DNA of 38,429 bases, taken from Acidimicrobiales bacterium. Its GTDB lineage: Bacteria; Actinomycetota; Acidimicrobiia; Acidimicrobiales; MedAcidi-G1. The position numbers were made by a program, and so were the translations under genes. Where the stretch lies: positions 1 to 38,429 of the forward strand of contig JARQPW010000023.1 of assembly GCA_029577135.1 (NCBI GenBank), written 5' to 3'. The notes under the pieces were generated by a model. It worked only from the letters and a program-made list of their open reading frames with translations. It did no database searches and had not been told where the DNA came from. Below, in pieces: positions 26,763-36,624 of the stretch (the stretch's first letter is position 1; each line of letters begins with the position of its first letter).

Positions 26763-27058
26763 AGTACCGAGAGGTCGTCGGCGGTCGCCCCGGCGCGTCG
26801 ACGCATGATCGCCACGATGATCCCCAGGCCGACAACGACCTCGGCTGCGGCCACCACCAGCACGAAGAACACCGACACCTGTCCGCTCAGGTCGCCCAAC
26901 GCGTCGCCGAGGCTCACGAACGTGAGGTTCACGGCATTGAGCATCAGTTCGACGCACATGAACATCACGAGCGGGTTGCGACGGACCAGCAGGCCGACGG
27001 CGCCCAACGTGAACAGGACGGCGCCCAACGTCAGGTACCAGGCGACGGTGACCTCCAT
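26753..27058 (-). CDS. nuoK: complex I subunit K, cluster 2
   Basis: This 101-residue protein has three helices and both conserved membrane Glu residues, in [19 protein letters not shown] and [17 protein letters not shown]. The ATG at 27058 overlaps the nuoJ stop by one base. The C-terminus is DDLSVLRG. It is a typical NuoK. Confidence 0.96.
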   Translation of the reverse strand: MEVTVAWYLTLGAVLFTLGAVGLLVRRNPLVMFMCVELMLNAVNLTFVSLGDALGDLSGQVSVFFVLVVAAAEVVVGLGIIVAIMRRRAGATADDLSVLRG

Positions 27059-27681
27059 CAGGCGTCACCCCCCGGTCCGGTTTCCCCGTCCTCGCCATCC
27101 GGGCCGGTGGACTCCGGCGACTCGGGCTCCGACGCCATGGCCTCTACCGGTAGGGGCTGGAGCGGGCCTCGGAGGCGGCGGACCAGCACGACGGCGCCGA
27201 CCACGGCGACCGTGAGCAGCAGGGCGGTGAGTTCGACGGCGAAGACGTAATCGGTGAACAGCACCTCGCCCAGGCGCTTGGCGTTGTCACCGGCGTCGCC
27301 CAGCGGTGCGTTGGCCGTCGGCGCACCGGTCGGTCCACCCACCGCCACGAGCAGGGCCGTGAGGGTCGTTCCCAGGATTCCGGCGCCGATCACGATGGCG
27401 AGCGGCCGCTGTCCGGCGATGGGCTCGACGTCGAGGTCGTCGACCCGGTCGACACCGAGCAGCATGATCACGAACAGGAACAGGATGACGATGGCGCCGG
27501 CGTAGACGATCACCTGGACGGCGGCGAGGAAGGTGGCCTCCAGCAGCAGGAACAGCACCGCCACGCCGAAGACGGACTGGACGAGGAAGAGGGCGGCGTG
27601 CACCGGATTGCGGGCCAGGAGCACCCCGAAGGCGCCCGACAGCACCATCACGGCGCAGACGGTGAAGACGGCGACGTCCAT
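27058..27681 (-). CDS. nuoJ: complex I subunit J, cluster 2
   Basis: This 207-residue membrane subunit contains [20 protein letters not shown] and [20 protein letters not shown], the NuoJ TM3 region. The last ~25 residues ([20 protein letters not shown]) form an acidic Pro/Gly tail beyond the final helix. It starts with ATG at 27681, overlapping nuoI by one base. Confidence 0.95.
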   Translation of the reverse strand: MDVAVFTVCAVMVLSGAFGVLLARNPVHAALFLVQSVFGVAVLFLLLEATFLAAVQVIVYAGAIVILFLFVIMLLGVDRVDDLDVEPIAGQRPLAIVIGAGILGTTLTALLVAVGGPTGAPTANAPLGDAGDNAKRLGEVLFTDYVFAVELTALLLTVAVVGAVVLVRRLRGPLQPLPVEAMASEPESPESTGPDGEDGETGPGGDA

Positions 27682-28313
27682 CAGGCGTCGTCCACCTCGT
27701 TGTCCCCGTCCTCGTCGGCCCCTCCGCCCGACTGGCCCTGTTCCGGGGCGCGGATTCCGTAGCCGAGTTCACCCGACCAGGAGACCCGTCCGGCGTAGGC
27801 TGCAGAACCCGACGACGACGTGGCACGCATCCAGCCCGACGTGTCGGCATCCTCGCCCTCGCGCCAGTCCTCCCACGGCAGTTGCTGTGGCCGACCCGTC
27901 TCGCCGTCCACGAGGAGTTCGTCCTTGGTGTAGATGGCATCGGACCGGTTGGTGAACGAGAACTCGAAGAGCTTCGACTCGGTGATGGCCTCGGTCGGAC
28001 AGGCCTCGACGCAGAGGTCGCAGTGGATGCATCGCAGGTAGTTGATCTCGAAGACGAAGCCGAAGCGCTCCCCCGGCGACACCGGGTCGTCGGGCGGGTT
28101 GTCGGCACCGCGTACGTAGATGCAGTCGGCGGGGCACACGCCCGCGCAGAGTTCGCAACCGATGCACTTCTCCATGCCGTCCTCGTAGCGGCTGAGGACG
28201 TGGCGGCCATGGAGGCGCTCGGGTTTGTCGCGCTTCTGCTCCGGGTACGGGATGGTGACCCGCTTCTCCCAGAGCTTGCGGAACGTGACGACGAAGCCGC
28301 GGAAGTAGCCCAT
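27681..28313 (-). CDS. nuoI: complex I subunit I, ferredoxin-type, cluster 2
   Basis: The ATG at 28313, overlapping the nuoH stop by one base, gives 210 residues. The two 4Fe-4S motifs are [12 protein letters not shown] and [12 protein letters not shown] (N6a and N6b). The start [17 protein letters not shown] is typical. After [17 protein letters not shown] there is a long hydrophilic tail ending in [15 protein letters not shown]. The long frame reaching 29354 in this phase runs inside nuoH and is a shadow. Confidence 0.96.
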   Translation of the reverse strand: MGYFRGFVVTFRKLWEKRVTIPYPEQKRDKPERLHGRHVLSRYEDGMEKCIGCELCAGVCPADCIYVRGADNPPDDPVSPGERFGFVFEINYLRCIHCDLCVEACPTEAITESKLFEFSFTNRSDAIYTKDELLVDGETGRPQQLPWEDWREGEDADTSGWMRATSSSGSAAYAGRVSWSGELGYGIRAPEQGQSGGGADEDGDNEVDDA

Positions 28314-29536
28314 CAGGCACCATCCCCGGCGTCGAGTACCTCGTCGGACTCGAACTCGAGGGCGAGCCTCTCGGCACGGGCCTTGCGGACGGCGCCACGC
28401 AGCATGGCGGCGCCCGCCCACAGCACGGCAACGCTGGCGAACACGACGACCAGCGGCGACCAACCCCGGTCGCGACCCACGTTCAGCGCCGCGATCAGGA
28501 GGAACCAGCCGAGTGCCAGCGGGATCAGGACCTTCCAGCCCAGGTCCATGAGCTGGTCGTACCGGATCCGCGGCAGGGTCGCCCGCAGCCACACGAAGGT
28601 GAAGAGGAAGGCCAGGACCTTGAGGGAGAACCACAGGGTCGGCCAGACCCAGGCGACCTGCTCCACGAGGATCGGACCGTCGGGGCCACCCAGGAAGAGG
28701 GTGACGGCGATCGCCGACATGGTGATCACGTTCATGAACTCGGCGAGGAAGTACAGGGCGAACCGGATCGAGCTGTACTCGGTGTGGAACCCGCCGACCA
28801 GTTCCTGTTCGGCCTCGACCAGGTCGAACGGCGGCCGGTTCAACTCGGCGGTGCCGGCCACGAGGAAGATGAGGAATGGCACGACGCCGGTGGTGACGAC
28901 GTTCCAGTTCCATCCGGACTGGCTGGACACGATCTCGTGGGTCGACAGGGAGCCACCGGTCAGGAAGACGGTGGCGATGGCGAGGCCCAGCGCCGCCTCG
29001 TAGCTGATCATCTGGGCCGACGCCCGGACCGAGCCGAGCAGCGGGTACTTCGACCCCGACGACCAGCCGGCCAGCATCACGCCGTAGACGGCGACCGAGG
29101 AGAGGGCGAGGAACAACAGGATGCCCATTGGCGGATCGGCGACCTGGAGGAACGTGCGGTTCCCGAACCAGCCCACGGTTCCGTCTCCGGTGCGGAAGTC
29201 GCCGCCGACCGGCACGATGGCGAACACGAGGAAGGCCGGCACCAACGACAGGTACGGCGCCAACTTGAAGATCGGCCGGTCGGCGTTCTCCGGGATCAGG
29301 TCCTCCTTGAAGAACAACTTGATGCCGTCGGCGAGCGTCTGGAGGATGCCCCATGGGCCGGCGACGTCCGGGCCGATGCGGTTCTGCATGTCGCCGAGGA
29401 GCTTCCGCTCGAACCAGACCATCAGCATCACCGACACCATCAGCAGGGCGAACGACACGACCACCTTGAGCAGGACGATCAGGACGATCTCGAGGCCGAT
29501 GGGGCCGAGCAGGAGCGGATCGGCGGCGATGACCAT
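28313..29536 (-). CDS. nuoH: complex I subunit H, cluster 2
   Basis: This 407-residue quinone-cavity membrane subunit has [40 protein letters not shown] and [15 protein letters not shown], as in typical actinobacterial NuoH. The C-terminal ~40 residues after the last helix ([20 protein letters not shown]) are hydrophilic. The ATG at 29536 overlaps the nuoG stop by one base. Confidence 0.97.
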   Translation of the reverse strand: MVIAADPLLLGPIGLEIVLIVLLKVVVSFALLMVSVMLMVWFERKLLGDMQNRIGPDVAGPWGILQTLADGIKLFFKEDLIPENADRPIFKLAPYLSLVPAFLVFAIVPVGGDFRTGDGTVGWFGNRTFLQVADPPMGILLFLALSSVAVYGVMLAGWSSGSKYPLLGSVRASAQMISYEAALGLAIATVFLTGGSLSTHEIVSSQSGWNWNVVTTGVVPFLIFLVAGTAELNRPPFDLVEAEQELVGGFHTEYSSIRFALYFLAEFMNVITMSAIAVTLFLGGPDGPILVEQVAWVWPTLWFSLKVLAFLFTFVWLRATLPRIRYDQLMDLGWKVLIPLALGWFLLIAALNVGRDRGWSPLVVVFASVAVLWAGAAMLRGAVRKARAERLALEFESDEVLDAGDGA

Positions 29537-32016
29537 CAGACCGGCACCACCGTCAGGTCGATCACCGCAGCGGCGGCGTCGATGAGGTCGCCGGCCGACA
29601 CGCCCTGCTGGTTGAACAGCACGTGGGCGGTGCCCTTGGCGACCCGGGCATCGGGGCCGACGACGACGCTGGCGTTGCCCTTCGGGCCACGGACCTCGAT
29701 GCTGCCCCCCTCCGGCACCCCGAGCGAGGCGAAGTCGGTGGGCTCGAATGCGAGTCGGGTCACGGGTGCGAGGCCGGCCAACGACGGGCTGTGGGCGGTG
29801 AGCACGCCGCGGTCGTACATCGAGCGGGTGACCACCAGACGGTAGGAGTTCTTATCGTGGCTGGGCACCTCGAGGGGTGCCGGCCGGACCAACGCCGGGC
29901 CTCCCCGGACGAGGATGCCCTCCCGGGTCGCTGCGGCCATCGCCTCGGGATCGATGTGGGCATGGATCGGCGAGACGGTGGCGAGTTCGGCCCAGACGTC
30001 GTCGGGGGAGGCGATTCCGAGGTCGGTCCCCAACCGCCGAGCCAGGTCGACGGCGATCATCCAGTCGGGGCGGGCGGTTCCCGGCGGGGTCACCTTGCGG
30101 GCCACGACGCTCACCCGACCCTCGAGGTTGGTGACGGTCCCGTCGGTCTCGGTCGGGGCGGTGGCGGGCAGGACAATGTCGGCGCTGGCCACGGTCGGGG
30201 TGGCGAACAGGTCGAGGGCGATGACCGTGCCGGCCCCCTCGAGCCCGCGACGGGCCAGGTCGTTGTCGGGTACGTCGACGAGGAGGTCTGCGCCGAGCAG
30301 GACCAGGACGTCGACGCCGCCGTCCGCGGCGGCCTCCAGGGTGGCGAGCGCATCGCGACCCGGTGTGGCCGGCATGGTCGGCCAGGCATCGGCGAACCGT
30401 GAGCGGCCCTCGTCGAATCGGATCCGACCGGGGAGGAGCCCCGGGGCGAGCCCGAGGTCGAGGGCGCCGTGGACGTTGCCGCGGCGCAACATCGACAGGA
30501 AGCGGACGTCGGCGATCCGGTCGTGGAGGACGAGGGCCGCATCGACGATCGTGCCGGGTGCCTCGGCCAACGACTGCCGACCCACGAGCACCGTGACCGG
30601 CCGATCCCGGTCGAATGCCGCCTTGGAGACGAGTGCTCCGACGGCCTGGGCCTCCTCGATCGTCACGCTGCCGATGGGAGCGGTGCCGCCCTCTCCGAAC
30701 ATGGCTCGGACGACGTCGGCGGCCTCTCCGGGACGCACCCGCAACGAATGGGCGGCACAGTGCGTGAGGCCCGTGGACCGGGGTGACAGTTCGACCAGCG
30801 TGGCGCCGTCGTGGACGACCGCGTGGCGCAGTCGGAGGTAGAGAGCGCCCAACTCCTCCTTGGGGTCGGGTCCGAGCAGCACGATGACGCCACCGGGCGT
30901 GCAGGCCTCGTCGATGGTCGCCCTGGGCAGGCCGAGGACGAACTCGGCGGGCAGCCCGTCGCCCAACTGGGCGTCGACGTGGTCGGTGCCCAATACGCCC
31001 TTGGCGAACTTGGCCCAGGCGTACTGCGACTCGTTGGTGAGGCGCGCCCCACCCAGTACGGCGATCCGGTCGGAGTCGGCGTCGGACAATGCCGCGGCGG
31101 CAGCAGAGAGCGCATCGCCCCAGCCGGCCGGGACCAACTCGCCGGCGTCGCCGCGAAGCAGCGGTGTCCGGAGGCGGTCCTCGTGGTCGTAGGCCTCGAA
31201 GACGAACCGCTCCTTGTCGGAGAGCCATCCCCAGTTGACGGCGTCGGCGTCGACCCCCTGGAAGCGCAGCACGCGGTCGCGCGAGGACTGCACCGAGATG
31301 CGGCTCCCGACGCTGTCGACGACACTCGTGGACTCGACCTCCTCGAGGTCCCAGGGTCGGGCCTTGAACCTGTAGGGCGCTGCCGTCAGTGCACCGACCG
31401 GACAGACTTGCACGGTGTTGCCGCTGAAGTAGGAACTGAAGGGCTCTTCGGGGAAGGTGTTGACCTCGGTGTCCGAGCCCCGCCCCTGGAAGTGGATCAG
31501 GGCGTCGCCGGCAACTTCGGCGGCGAAGCGGGTGCAGCGGTCGCAGAGGATGCAGCGCTCCCGGTCGAGGAAGACGTTGTCGTTGACCGGGATGGGCTTC
31601 TCGAAGTGGCGCTTCTCCTCGACGAACCGGCTCTCGCCCGGTCCGAAAGCCATCGTCTGGTCCTGGAGCGGGCACTCGCCGCCCTTGTCGCAGACGGGGC
31701 AGTCGAGTGGGTGGTTGACGAGCAGGAACTCGAGGACGCCGTCCTGGGCCTTGCGGGTGCGTTCGGATTCGGTGTCGACCTGCATGCCGGGGGCGCACTC
31801 GAGCATGCACGAGGCCTGCAGCGCCGGACCCCGCCCGGTGTCGACCTCGACGAGGCACGCCCGGCACATCCCGACCGGCTGCATCCGCGGGTGGTGGCAG
31901 AAGCGCGGGATGTAGGTGCCGGTGCGTTCGCAGGCGTCGATCAGCAACTCCCCCGGGTTCGCCACGACGGTGCGACCATCGACGGTGATCTCCACGGTCT
32001 GCCCGTCGTCGCTCAT
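29536..32016 (-). CDS. nuoG: complex I subunit G, NADH module
   Basis: The ATG at 32016 overlaps nuoF by four bases and gives 826 residues. The N-terminal ferredoxin domain binds N1b ([15 protein letters not shown] and a later SC). Then come [18 protein letters not shown] (His-Cys3, N5) and [10 protein letters not shown] with a distant CPVGAL (N4). The molybdopterin-oxidoreductase-like domain that follows lacks the four cysteines of optional cluster N7. The usual CxxCxxxC position reads SVVDSVGS (~residue 230), and the LCDKGR-like position reads WLSDKERF (~266). NuoG passes electrons from NuoEF to NuoI. Confidence 0.96.
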   Translation of the reverse strand: MSDDGQTVEITVDGRTVVANPGELLIDACERTGTYIPRFCHHPRMQPVGMCRACLVEVDTGRGPALQASCMLECAPGMQVDTESERTRKAQDGVLEFLLVNHPLDCPVCDKGGECPLQDQTMAFGPGESRFVEEKRHFEKPIPVNDNVFLDRERCILCDRCTRFAAEVAGDALIHFQGRGSDTEVNTFPEEPFSSYFSGNTVQVCPVGALTAAPYRFKARPWDLEEVESTSVVDSVGSRISVQSSRDRVLRFQGVDADAVNWGWLSDKERFVFEAYDHEDRLRTPLLRGDAGELVPAGWGDALSAAAAALSDADSDRIAVLGGARLTNESQYAWAKFAKGVLGTDHVDAQLGDGLPAEFVLGLPRATIDEACTPGGVIVLLGPDPKEELGALYLRLRHAVVHDGATLVELSPRSTGLTHCAAHSLRVRPGEAADVVRAMFGEGGTAPIGSVTIEEAQAVGALVSKAAFDRDRPVTVLVGRQSLAEAPGTIVDAALVLHDRIADVRFLSMLRRGNVHGALDLGLAPGLLPGRIRFDEGRSRFADAWPTMPATPGRDALATLEAAADGGVDVLVLLGADLLVDVPDNDLARRGLEGAGTVIALDLFATPTVASADIVLPATAPTETDGTVTNLEGRVSVVARKVTPPGTARPDWMIAVDLARRLGTDLGIASPDDVWAELATVSPIHAHIDPEAMAAATREGILVRGGPALVRPAPLEVPSHDKNSYRLVVTRSMYDRGVLTAHSPSLAGLAPVTRLAFEPTDFASLGVPEGGSIEVRGPKGNASVVVGPDARVAKGTAHVLFNQQGVSAGDLIDAAAAVIDLTVVPV

Positions 32017-33455
32017 GCCGGGGCCCCCTCGACGACCGGAGCCGCCTGGACGGGCAGGCTGTCGCGGCACGTGATCCTGGCCTCGAATTCGGAACGGAAG
32101 CGGCGCAGCGCCGACGTGATCGGCGCTATCGCCGATGGGCCCAGTGGGCAGATGGTGGTCTGCTGGGGTGGGAACGGCACGGCGTCGAAGCCCTCGGCCC
32201 CGTGTGCGGCGACTGGGTACGGGCCGGGGCTGATGTTGTCGCCGATGTCGAGCAGCAGGTCGAGGTCGGCCGGCCGTCCGTGGCCGTCGAGGATGCGCTC
32301 GAGGATCTTCTCCTCCCAACTGATGCCCTCCCGACAGGGCGTGCACTTGCCGCACGACTCGCGGGCGAAGAACCGCACGACCCGCAGGCAGGCCTTCACG
32401 ACGTCGGTGGTGTGGTCCATGACGACCATCGCCCCGGAGCCGAGCATCGACCCGGCGGCACCGACGTCACGGGCCTCGAGGGGCAGGCCGAGTTGTTCTT
32501 CGAAGAACCACGGCGCCGACGCTCCTCCGGGGATGAACGCCTTGAGGTCGTTGCCGTCCCGGATGCCGCGGCAGAAGTTGTCACCGTAGAAGAGGTCGCG
32601 GAACGTGGTGACGCCCTGCTCGACCTCGTACACGCCCGGCCTCACGACATGGCCCGAGACGGCGAAGAGGCGGGTGCCGGGCGACGTCTCGGAGCCGTAT
32701 CCCCTGTAGGCGGCGGCGCCGTGTTCGAGGATCCACGGCAGGTTGGCGAGGGTCTCGACGTTGTTGACGATCGTGGGCTTGCCGTACAGGCCGATGGCCG
32801 CCGGGAAGTACGGCGGCTTGAGGCGGGGCATTCCCCGGTTGCCTTCGAGACTCTCGATGAGGGCCGTCTCCTCGCCGACGATGTAGGCGCCGGCGCCCCA
32901 GTGGAGGATGATGTCGACGGAGAAGTCGGTGTCGCAGATGTTGCGCCCGACGTAGCCGGCTGCGTAGGCGTCGTTGAGTGCGGTGGCCAGCCGCTCCTGG
33001 GCGAGGGCCATCTCGCCGCGCACGTAGAGGAAGCACTGCGACAGGCCGAGGGCGTAGCAGGCGATCAGGCAGCCCTCGATGAGCTGGTGTGGATCGCGTT
33101 CCATGAGGAGCCGGTCCTTGTAGGTGCCGGGCTCGCTCTCGTCGCCGTTGACGACGAGGTAGCGGGGCCAGACGCCTTCGGGGCAGAACCCCCACTTGAC
33201 GCCAGCGGGGAAGCCGGCGCCGCCGCGGCCCAGCAGGGTGGCCTCGCGGACCTCGGCATGCACGTCGTCCGGAGCCCGGCCGAGTGCAGCCCGCAGGCCT
33301 GCGTAGGCGCCTGTGGCGAGGGCGCGCCCGAGGGTGTAGGAGTCCTCGTACGGGAAGCGGCTGGTGAGCAGCTTCGGCCCCTCGTTGGCGACGAAGCCTG
33401 CGGCGTGGGGCACGTAGTCCATGCCGGCCGGGTGCACGGTCGTCGGCTCAGCCAT
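32013..33455 (-). CDS. nuoF: complex I subunit F, NADH-binding
   Basis: The ATG at 33455 gives 480 residues. It has the glycine-rich NADH/FMN loops LLGRGGAGFPAGVKWGF and NGDESEPGTYKDR. The N3 4Fe-4S ligands lie in ESCGKCTPCREG plus the Cys of TTICPLGPSA. This is the site of NADH oxidation via FMN. Its start lies within the last codons of nuoE (eight-base overlap). The frame is open to 33950, but that part duplicates nuoE coding sequence in another phase and is not used. Confidence 0.97.
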   Translation of the reverse strand: MAEPTTVHPAGMDYVPHAAGFVANEGPKLLTSRFPYEDSYTLGRALATGAYAGLRAALGRAPDDVHAEVREATLLGRGGAGFPAGVKWGFCPEGVWPRYLVVNGDESEPGTYKDRLLMERDPHQLIEGCLIACYALGLSQCFLYVRGEMALAQERLATALNDAYAAGYVGRNICDTDFSVDIILHWGAGAYIVGEETALIESLEGNRGMPRLKPPYFPAAIGLYGKPTIVNNVETLANLPWILEHGAAAYRGYGSETSPGTRLFAVSGHVVRPGVYEVEQGVTTFRDLFYGDNFCRGIRDGNDLKAFIPGGASAPWFFEEQLGLPLEARDVGAAGSMLGSGAMVVMDHTTDVVKACLRVVRFFARESCGKCTPCREGISWEEKILERILDGHGRPADLDLLLDIGDNISPGPYPVAAHGAEGFDAVPFPPQQTTICPLGPSAIAPITSALRRFRSEFEARITCRDSLPVQAAPVVEGAPA

Positions 33456-34107
33456 CGGAGCCTCCTGCCGTGGCGGGTGAAGGCCGCAGCCACACGGGCG
33501 CCTCGCCGGCCTCCTCAGGGGGCACGACTCCGGCGCGGCGGTCGTCCGGGACGTGTTGGCGGAGGCGGCCGAGGGTGCCGTGTGCCGGCACGTGCCCGTC
33601 GTCGCCCTGTGCGCCCCGTGCCAACGGGCTGCGGCCGGCACGCAGGTCGTCGACGACGGCGTCGAAGGTGTCGGCGTCCGCCCGGTGGAAGTAGCGGTAG
33701 TTGACGGTGAAGCACGGTGCCTCGGTGCAGGCGGCGACGCACTCGACGTCCTCGACGGTGAACATCCCGTCGTCGGTGGTGCCTCCGGCGTGGACGCCCA
33801 GGGACTCCTCGACGTGGTGCAACAGCTCTTCACCGCCGAGCAGTTGGCAGGAGATGTTGGTGCACACGTTGACGACGTAGCGGCCGACCGGGTGGAACTT
33901 GAACATCTCGTAGAACGAGCCGGTTCCGAGGATCTCGGCGGGCGTGGCACCGGTGAGGTCGGCGATCTCGACCATGGCGTCGCGGGTCACCCAACCCTCC
34001 TGCTCCTGTGCCAGGTGCAGCAGCGGGATGACGGCCGACTTGGGGCGCGGGTAGTTGGCGATGATCTCCGTCGCCGTCCGGGCGTTGGCCTCGGTGAAGT
34101 ACGCCAT
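33448..34107 (-). CDS. nuoE: complex I subunit E, 2Fe-2S
   Basis: The ATG at 34107 overlaps the nuoD stop by one base and gives 219 residues. The thioredoxin-like domain binds N1a through CTNISC (Cys-x4-Cys) and VECVAAC (Cys-x3-Cys), about 35 residues apart. ATPAEILGTGSFYEMF precedes them. About 60 residues of polar, Arg/Pro-rich tail follow the domain. NuoE with NuoF forms the NADH dehydrogenase tip. Confidence 0.96.
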   Translation of the reverse strand: MAYFTEANARTATEIIANYPRPKSAVIPLLHLAQEQEGWVTRDAMVEIADLTGATPAEILGTGSFYEMFKFHPVGRYVVNVCTNISCQLLGGEELLHHVEESLGVHAGGTTDDGMFTVEDVECVAACTEAPCFTVNYRYFHRADADTFDAVVDDLRAGRSPLARGAQGDDGHVPAHGTLGRLRQHVPDDRRAGVVPPEEAGEAPVWLRPSPATAGGSDG

Positions 34108-35429
34108 CAGCGGTCCACCTCGCCCATAATCGGGTCGACCGACGAGATGACGGCGACGGCGTCGGCGACGAGGCGGCCGTACATGAGGTGGGGCAGCGTC
34201 TGGAGGTTTGCGAAGCTCGGGCCGCGGATGTGCATGCGGTACGGCTTGGGTCCGCCGTCGGACACCAGGTAGCAGCCCAACTCGCCGCGGGGCGACTCGA
34301 CCGCCCGGTAGACCTCGCCCTCGGGCACGTGGAAGCCCTCGGTGAAGATCTTGAAGTGGTGGATCAGCGCCTCCATCGACTCGTCGATGCGGGCGCGCGG
34401 CGGTGGGGTGACCTTCTTGTCCTGGGTCCGGTAGTCGCCGCCGGGCAGGAGGTCGAGGATCTGCTCGACGATGTGCAGCGACTGCCGGATCTCCTCGAGT
34501 CGCACGGCGAAGCGGTCGAAGGCGTCGCCGCACGTGCCGACGACGACGTCGAAGTCGACCCGGTCGTAGGCGAGGTACGGCTCGTCGCGACGTAGGTCCC
34601 AGTCGTAGCCGGTGGCCCGCAGGATCGGACCGGTCGCCGACAGCGCCAGGGCCTCGGCGGGCTCGAGGACGCCCACGCCCTGGAGGCGGGCACGGAAGAT
34701 GGGCTGGTTGTTGAGCAGCACCTCGTACTCGTCGAGGCGGGGCGGGATGATGTCGAGCAGGTGCCGGACGTCGTCCTGCCAGCCGTCGGGGAGGTCGGCG
34801 GCGACGCCTCCGGGGCGGATGTAGTTGTGGTTCATCCGAAGGCCGGTGACCTTCTCGAAGAAGCGCAGCACCTCCTCCCGCTCGCGCCAGCCGTAGATCA
34901 TCATCGAGACGGCGCCGAGGTCCATGCCGTTGGTGGCCTGGAAGAGCAGGTGGGAGGCGACCCGGTTGAGCTCGCACATGAGCATCCGGATCCAGGTGGC
35001 TCGCTCCGGGAGCTCGATGCCGAGCAGTTGTTCGGTCGCCAGCGAGAACACCAGTTCCGAGAACAGTGGCGAGGCGTAGTCCATGCGGGTGACGTTGGTG
35101 GGTCCCTGGAGGAAGGTGAGGTTCTCGCCCGTCTTCTCCATGCCGGTGTGCAGGTAGCCAATGATCGGCTTCGAGCGCAGGACGGTCTCGCCCTCCATCT
35201 CGAGCAGCAGTCGGAGCACGCCGTGGGTCGACGGGTGTGCCGGGCCCATGTTGAGGATCATGCGCTCGTCGGCCTGTTCGCCGGTGACCGGATCCCTGGG
35301 GGCGTGGGCCATGTCGGCGGCCTTGACCTCGGTCATCCGCAGGACGGCGCTGCCAGCGCGACGCCGGACGCGCACATCGTCACCCAGGTCGACCGGTGCG
35401 GTCGCCACCGTTACCTCCTCGGCGCTCAC
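34107..35429 (-). CDS. nuoD: complex I subunit D (49-kDa), cluster 2
   Basis: This 440-residue quinone-site subunit shows NMGPAHPSTHGVLRLLLEME and YLHTGMEKTGENLTF, plus LMCELNRVASHLLFQ. The C-terminus is VDPIMGEVDR. About 50 N-terminal residues precede the conserved core. At the position methylated by NDUFAF7 in mitochondria this protein has Thr95 (HTGMEK), as do other actinobacterial and Thermus NuoD proteins from memory, while the cluster 1 NuoD has Arg. It overlaps nuoC by four bases. Confidence 0.97.
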   Translation of the reverse strand: MSAEEVTVATAPVDLGDDVRVRRRAGSAVLRMTEVKAADMAHAPRDPVTGEQADERMILNMGPAHPSTHGVLRLLLEMEGETVLRSKPIIGYLHTGMEKTGENLTFLQGPTNVTRMDYASPLFSELVFSLATEQLLGIELPERATWIRMLMCELNRVASHLLFQATNGMDLGAVSMMIYGWREREEVLRFFEKVTGLRMNHNYIRPGGVAADLPDGWQDDVRHLLDIIPPRLDEYEVLLNNQPIFRARLQGVGVLEPAEALALSATGPILRATGYDWDLRRDEPYLAYDRVDFDVVVGTCGDAFDRFAVRLEEIRQSLHIVEQILDLLPGGDYRTQDKKVTPPPRARIDESMEALIHHFKIFTEGFHVPEGEVYRAVESPRGELGCYLVSDGGPKPYRMHIRGPSFANLQTLPHLMYGRLVADAVAVISSVDPIMGEVDR

Positions 35430-35932
35430 CTTCGCTCCGATGCGGCCTTGAACTGGACGGGAATGGCGCCGATCCCCTCGTCCTTGCGCAGCGGATGCCC
35501 CACCCAGTCCTCGGGGAGCAGGATCCGGCTGTGGTCGGGGTGGCCCTCGAAGGACACGCCGAAGAGGTCCCAGGCCTCGCGTTCCATCGCCTCGGTGCCA
35601 GGGAAGAGGTCGAACAGGGAAGGCACGGTCGGGTCGTCGGCGGGCACCTGGATGCGGAGGCGGACGCGTTCACGCCGGGCATGGTCGAACAGGCCGACCA
35701 CCACCTCGAAGCGCTCGGGCTGGACGCCCTCGGGGAGGCCGCTGCGGCCGGGGTGGGTCAGGTAGTCGACGACGGTGAGGTCGGTGGCGGTGCGGTAGCC
35801 CTCGGCGCGCAGGGATTCGACCGTGGCGAGGTAGGCGTCACGGCCGGGGTACAGCACGGCCTGTCCGAACAGGGCCGTCGAGGCGACCGGTGCATCCTCG
35901 TGAGCCTCGGCAACGACGTCGGTCCCGCTCAC
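35426..35932 (-). CDS. nuoC: complex I subunit C (30-kDa), cluster 2
   Basis: This 168-residue protein has [20 protein letters not shown] and [17 protein letters not shown] at the C-terminus. It starts at 35932, overlapping the nuoB stop by four bases. It lacks the acidic C-terminal run of its cluster 1 counterpart. Confidence 0.95.
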   Translation of the reverse strand: MSGTDVVAEAHEDAPVASTALFGQAVLYPGRDAYLATVESLRAEGYRTATDLTVVDYLTHPGRSGLPEGVQPERFEVVVGLFDHARRERVRLRIQVPADDPTVPSLFDLFPGTEAMEREAWDLFGVSFEGHPDHSRILLPEDWVGHPLRKDEGIGAIPVQFKAASERR

Positions 35933-36624
35933 GGAGCCTCCTCCGGTTCGGGTGCGGGCTGGTCGGATGCGGGCTGGTCGGATGCGGGCTGGTCGGGAGC
36001 GGGCTGGTCGGATGCGGGCTGGTCGGATGCGGGCTGGTCGGGAGCGGGCTGGTCGGGAGCGGGCTGGTCGGCGAGGTCGATGCCGGCGCCGGCGCCGGTC
36101 TGCTCGCGACGGCTCGTGAGCTCACCGGTGAGGATCTGGTCGTGCAGGGTGAGGATGGCGTGCATCAGGGTCTCGGGGCCGGGCGGACAGCCCGGGGCGT
36201 AGACGTCGACCGGCACCACCTGGTCGACGCCCTGCACGATGGCGTAGTTGTTGAACATGCCGCCGCTCGAAGCGCAGACACCCATCGAGATGACCCACTT
36301 GGGCTCCATCATCTGGTCGTAGATCTGGCGCAGTACCGGGGCCATCTTCTGGGAGACGCGTCCGGCGACGATCATGAGGTCGGCCTGTCGGGGAGAGGCC
36401 CGGAAGACCTCCATGCCGTAGCGGGCCAGGTCGTAGTGGGCGGCACCGGTGGCCATCATCTCGATGGCGCAGCAGGCCAGGCCGAACGTGGCCGGCCAGC
36501 AGCTGCGGGCCCGGGACCACTTGGCGAGGTCCTCGATGCGGGCGGTGACGAAGTTGTGCTCGAGGCCCTCGAGGCCCTCGTCGAGGACGCCGGAGACGTC
36601 GCCGAGGATCGGGACGCGGGCCAT
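35929..36624 (-). CDS. nuoB: complex I subunit B with DQPA-repeat tail, cluster 2
   Basis: The ATG at 36624 overlaps the nuoA stop by one base and gives 231 residues. N2 ligands are in [20 protein letters not shown] and APGCPPGPE. After the normal end of NuoB ([16 protein letters not shown], ~residue 175) the chain continues as a tail. It contains eight DQPA units separated by Pro or Ser and ends APEPEEAP. The frame is open upstream to 36975 inside nuoA, which is not NuoB-like. The tail should be disordered and negatively charged. Confidence 0.95.
   Translation of the reverse strand: MARVPILGDVSGVLDEGLEGLEHNFVTARIEDLAKWSRARSCWPATFGLACCAIEMMATGAAHYDLARYGMEVFRASPRQADLMIVAGRVSQKMAPVLRQIYDQMMEPKWVISMGVCASSGGMFNNYAIVQGVDQVVPVDVYAPGCPPGPETLMHAILTLHDQILTGELTSRREQTGAGAGIDLADQPAPDQPAPDQPASDQPASDQPAPDQPASDQPASDQPAPEPEEAP
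35956..36075 (-). repeat. 15-bp tandem repeat encoding (DQPAx)n in nuoB
   Basis: Eight consecutive 15-bp units of GGGCTGGTCGG(A/G)(T/A)GC (plus-strand reading) run from 35956. The eighth (36061-36075) diverges at its end. The two sequence variants alternate and encode DQPAS or DQPAP. All are in frame with nuoB. The unit is a multiple of three, so gain or loss of copies would not break the gene. Confidence 0.92.

Noticed and set aside
24761-27250. 829-codon open frame on the plus strand opposite nuoL, nuoK and nuoJ
   Set aside because: It lies exactly antisense to genes with clear family motifs. The translation is rich in Gly, Arg, Asp and His with no hydrophobic core or known motif, as expected from the complement of high-GC codons.
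30811-32589. 592-codon plus-strand frame opposite nuoG and nuoF
   Set aside because: It is an antisense shadow of nuoG/nuoF, whose Fe-S and NADH motifs fix the coding strand. No ribosome-binding site or domain is seen.
35956-36075. Short regular repeats considered as a CRISPR array
   Set aside because: The units are 15 bp with no spacers and lie in frame inside nuoB, so they are a coding tandem repeat.
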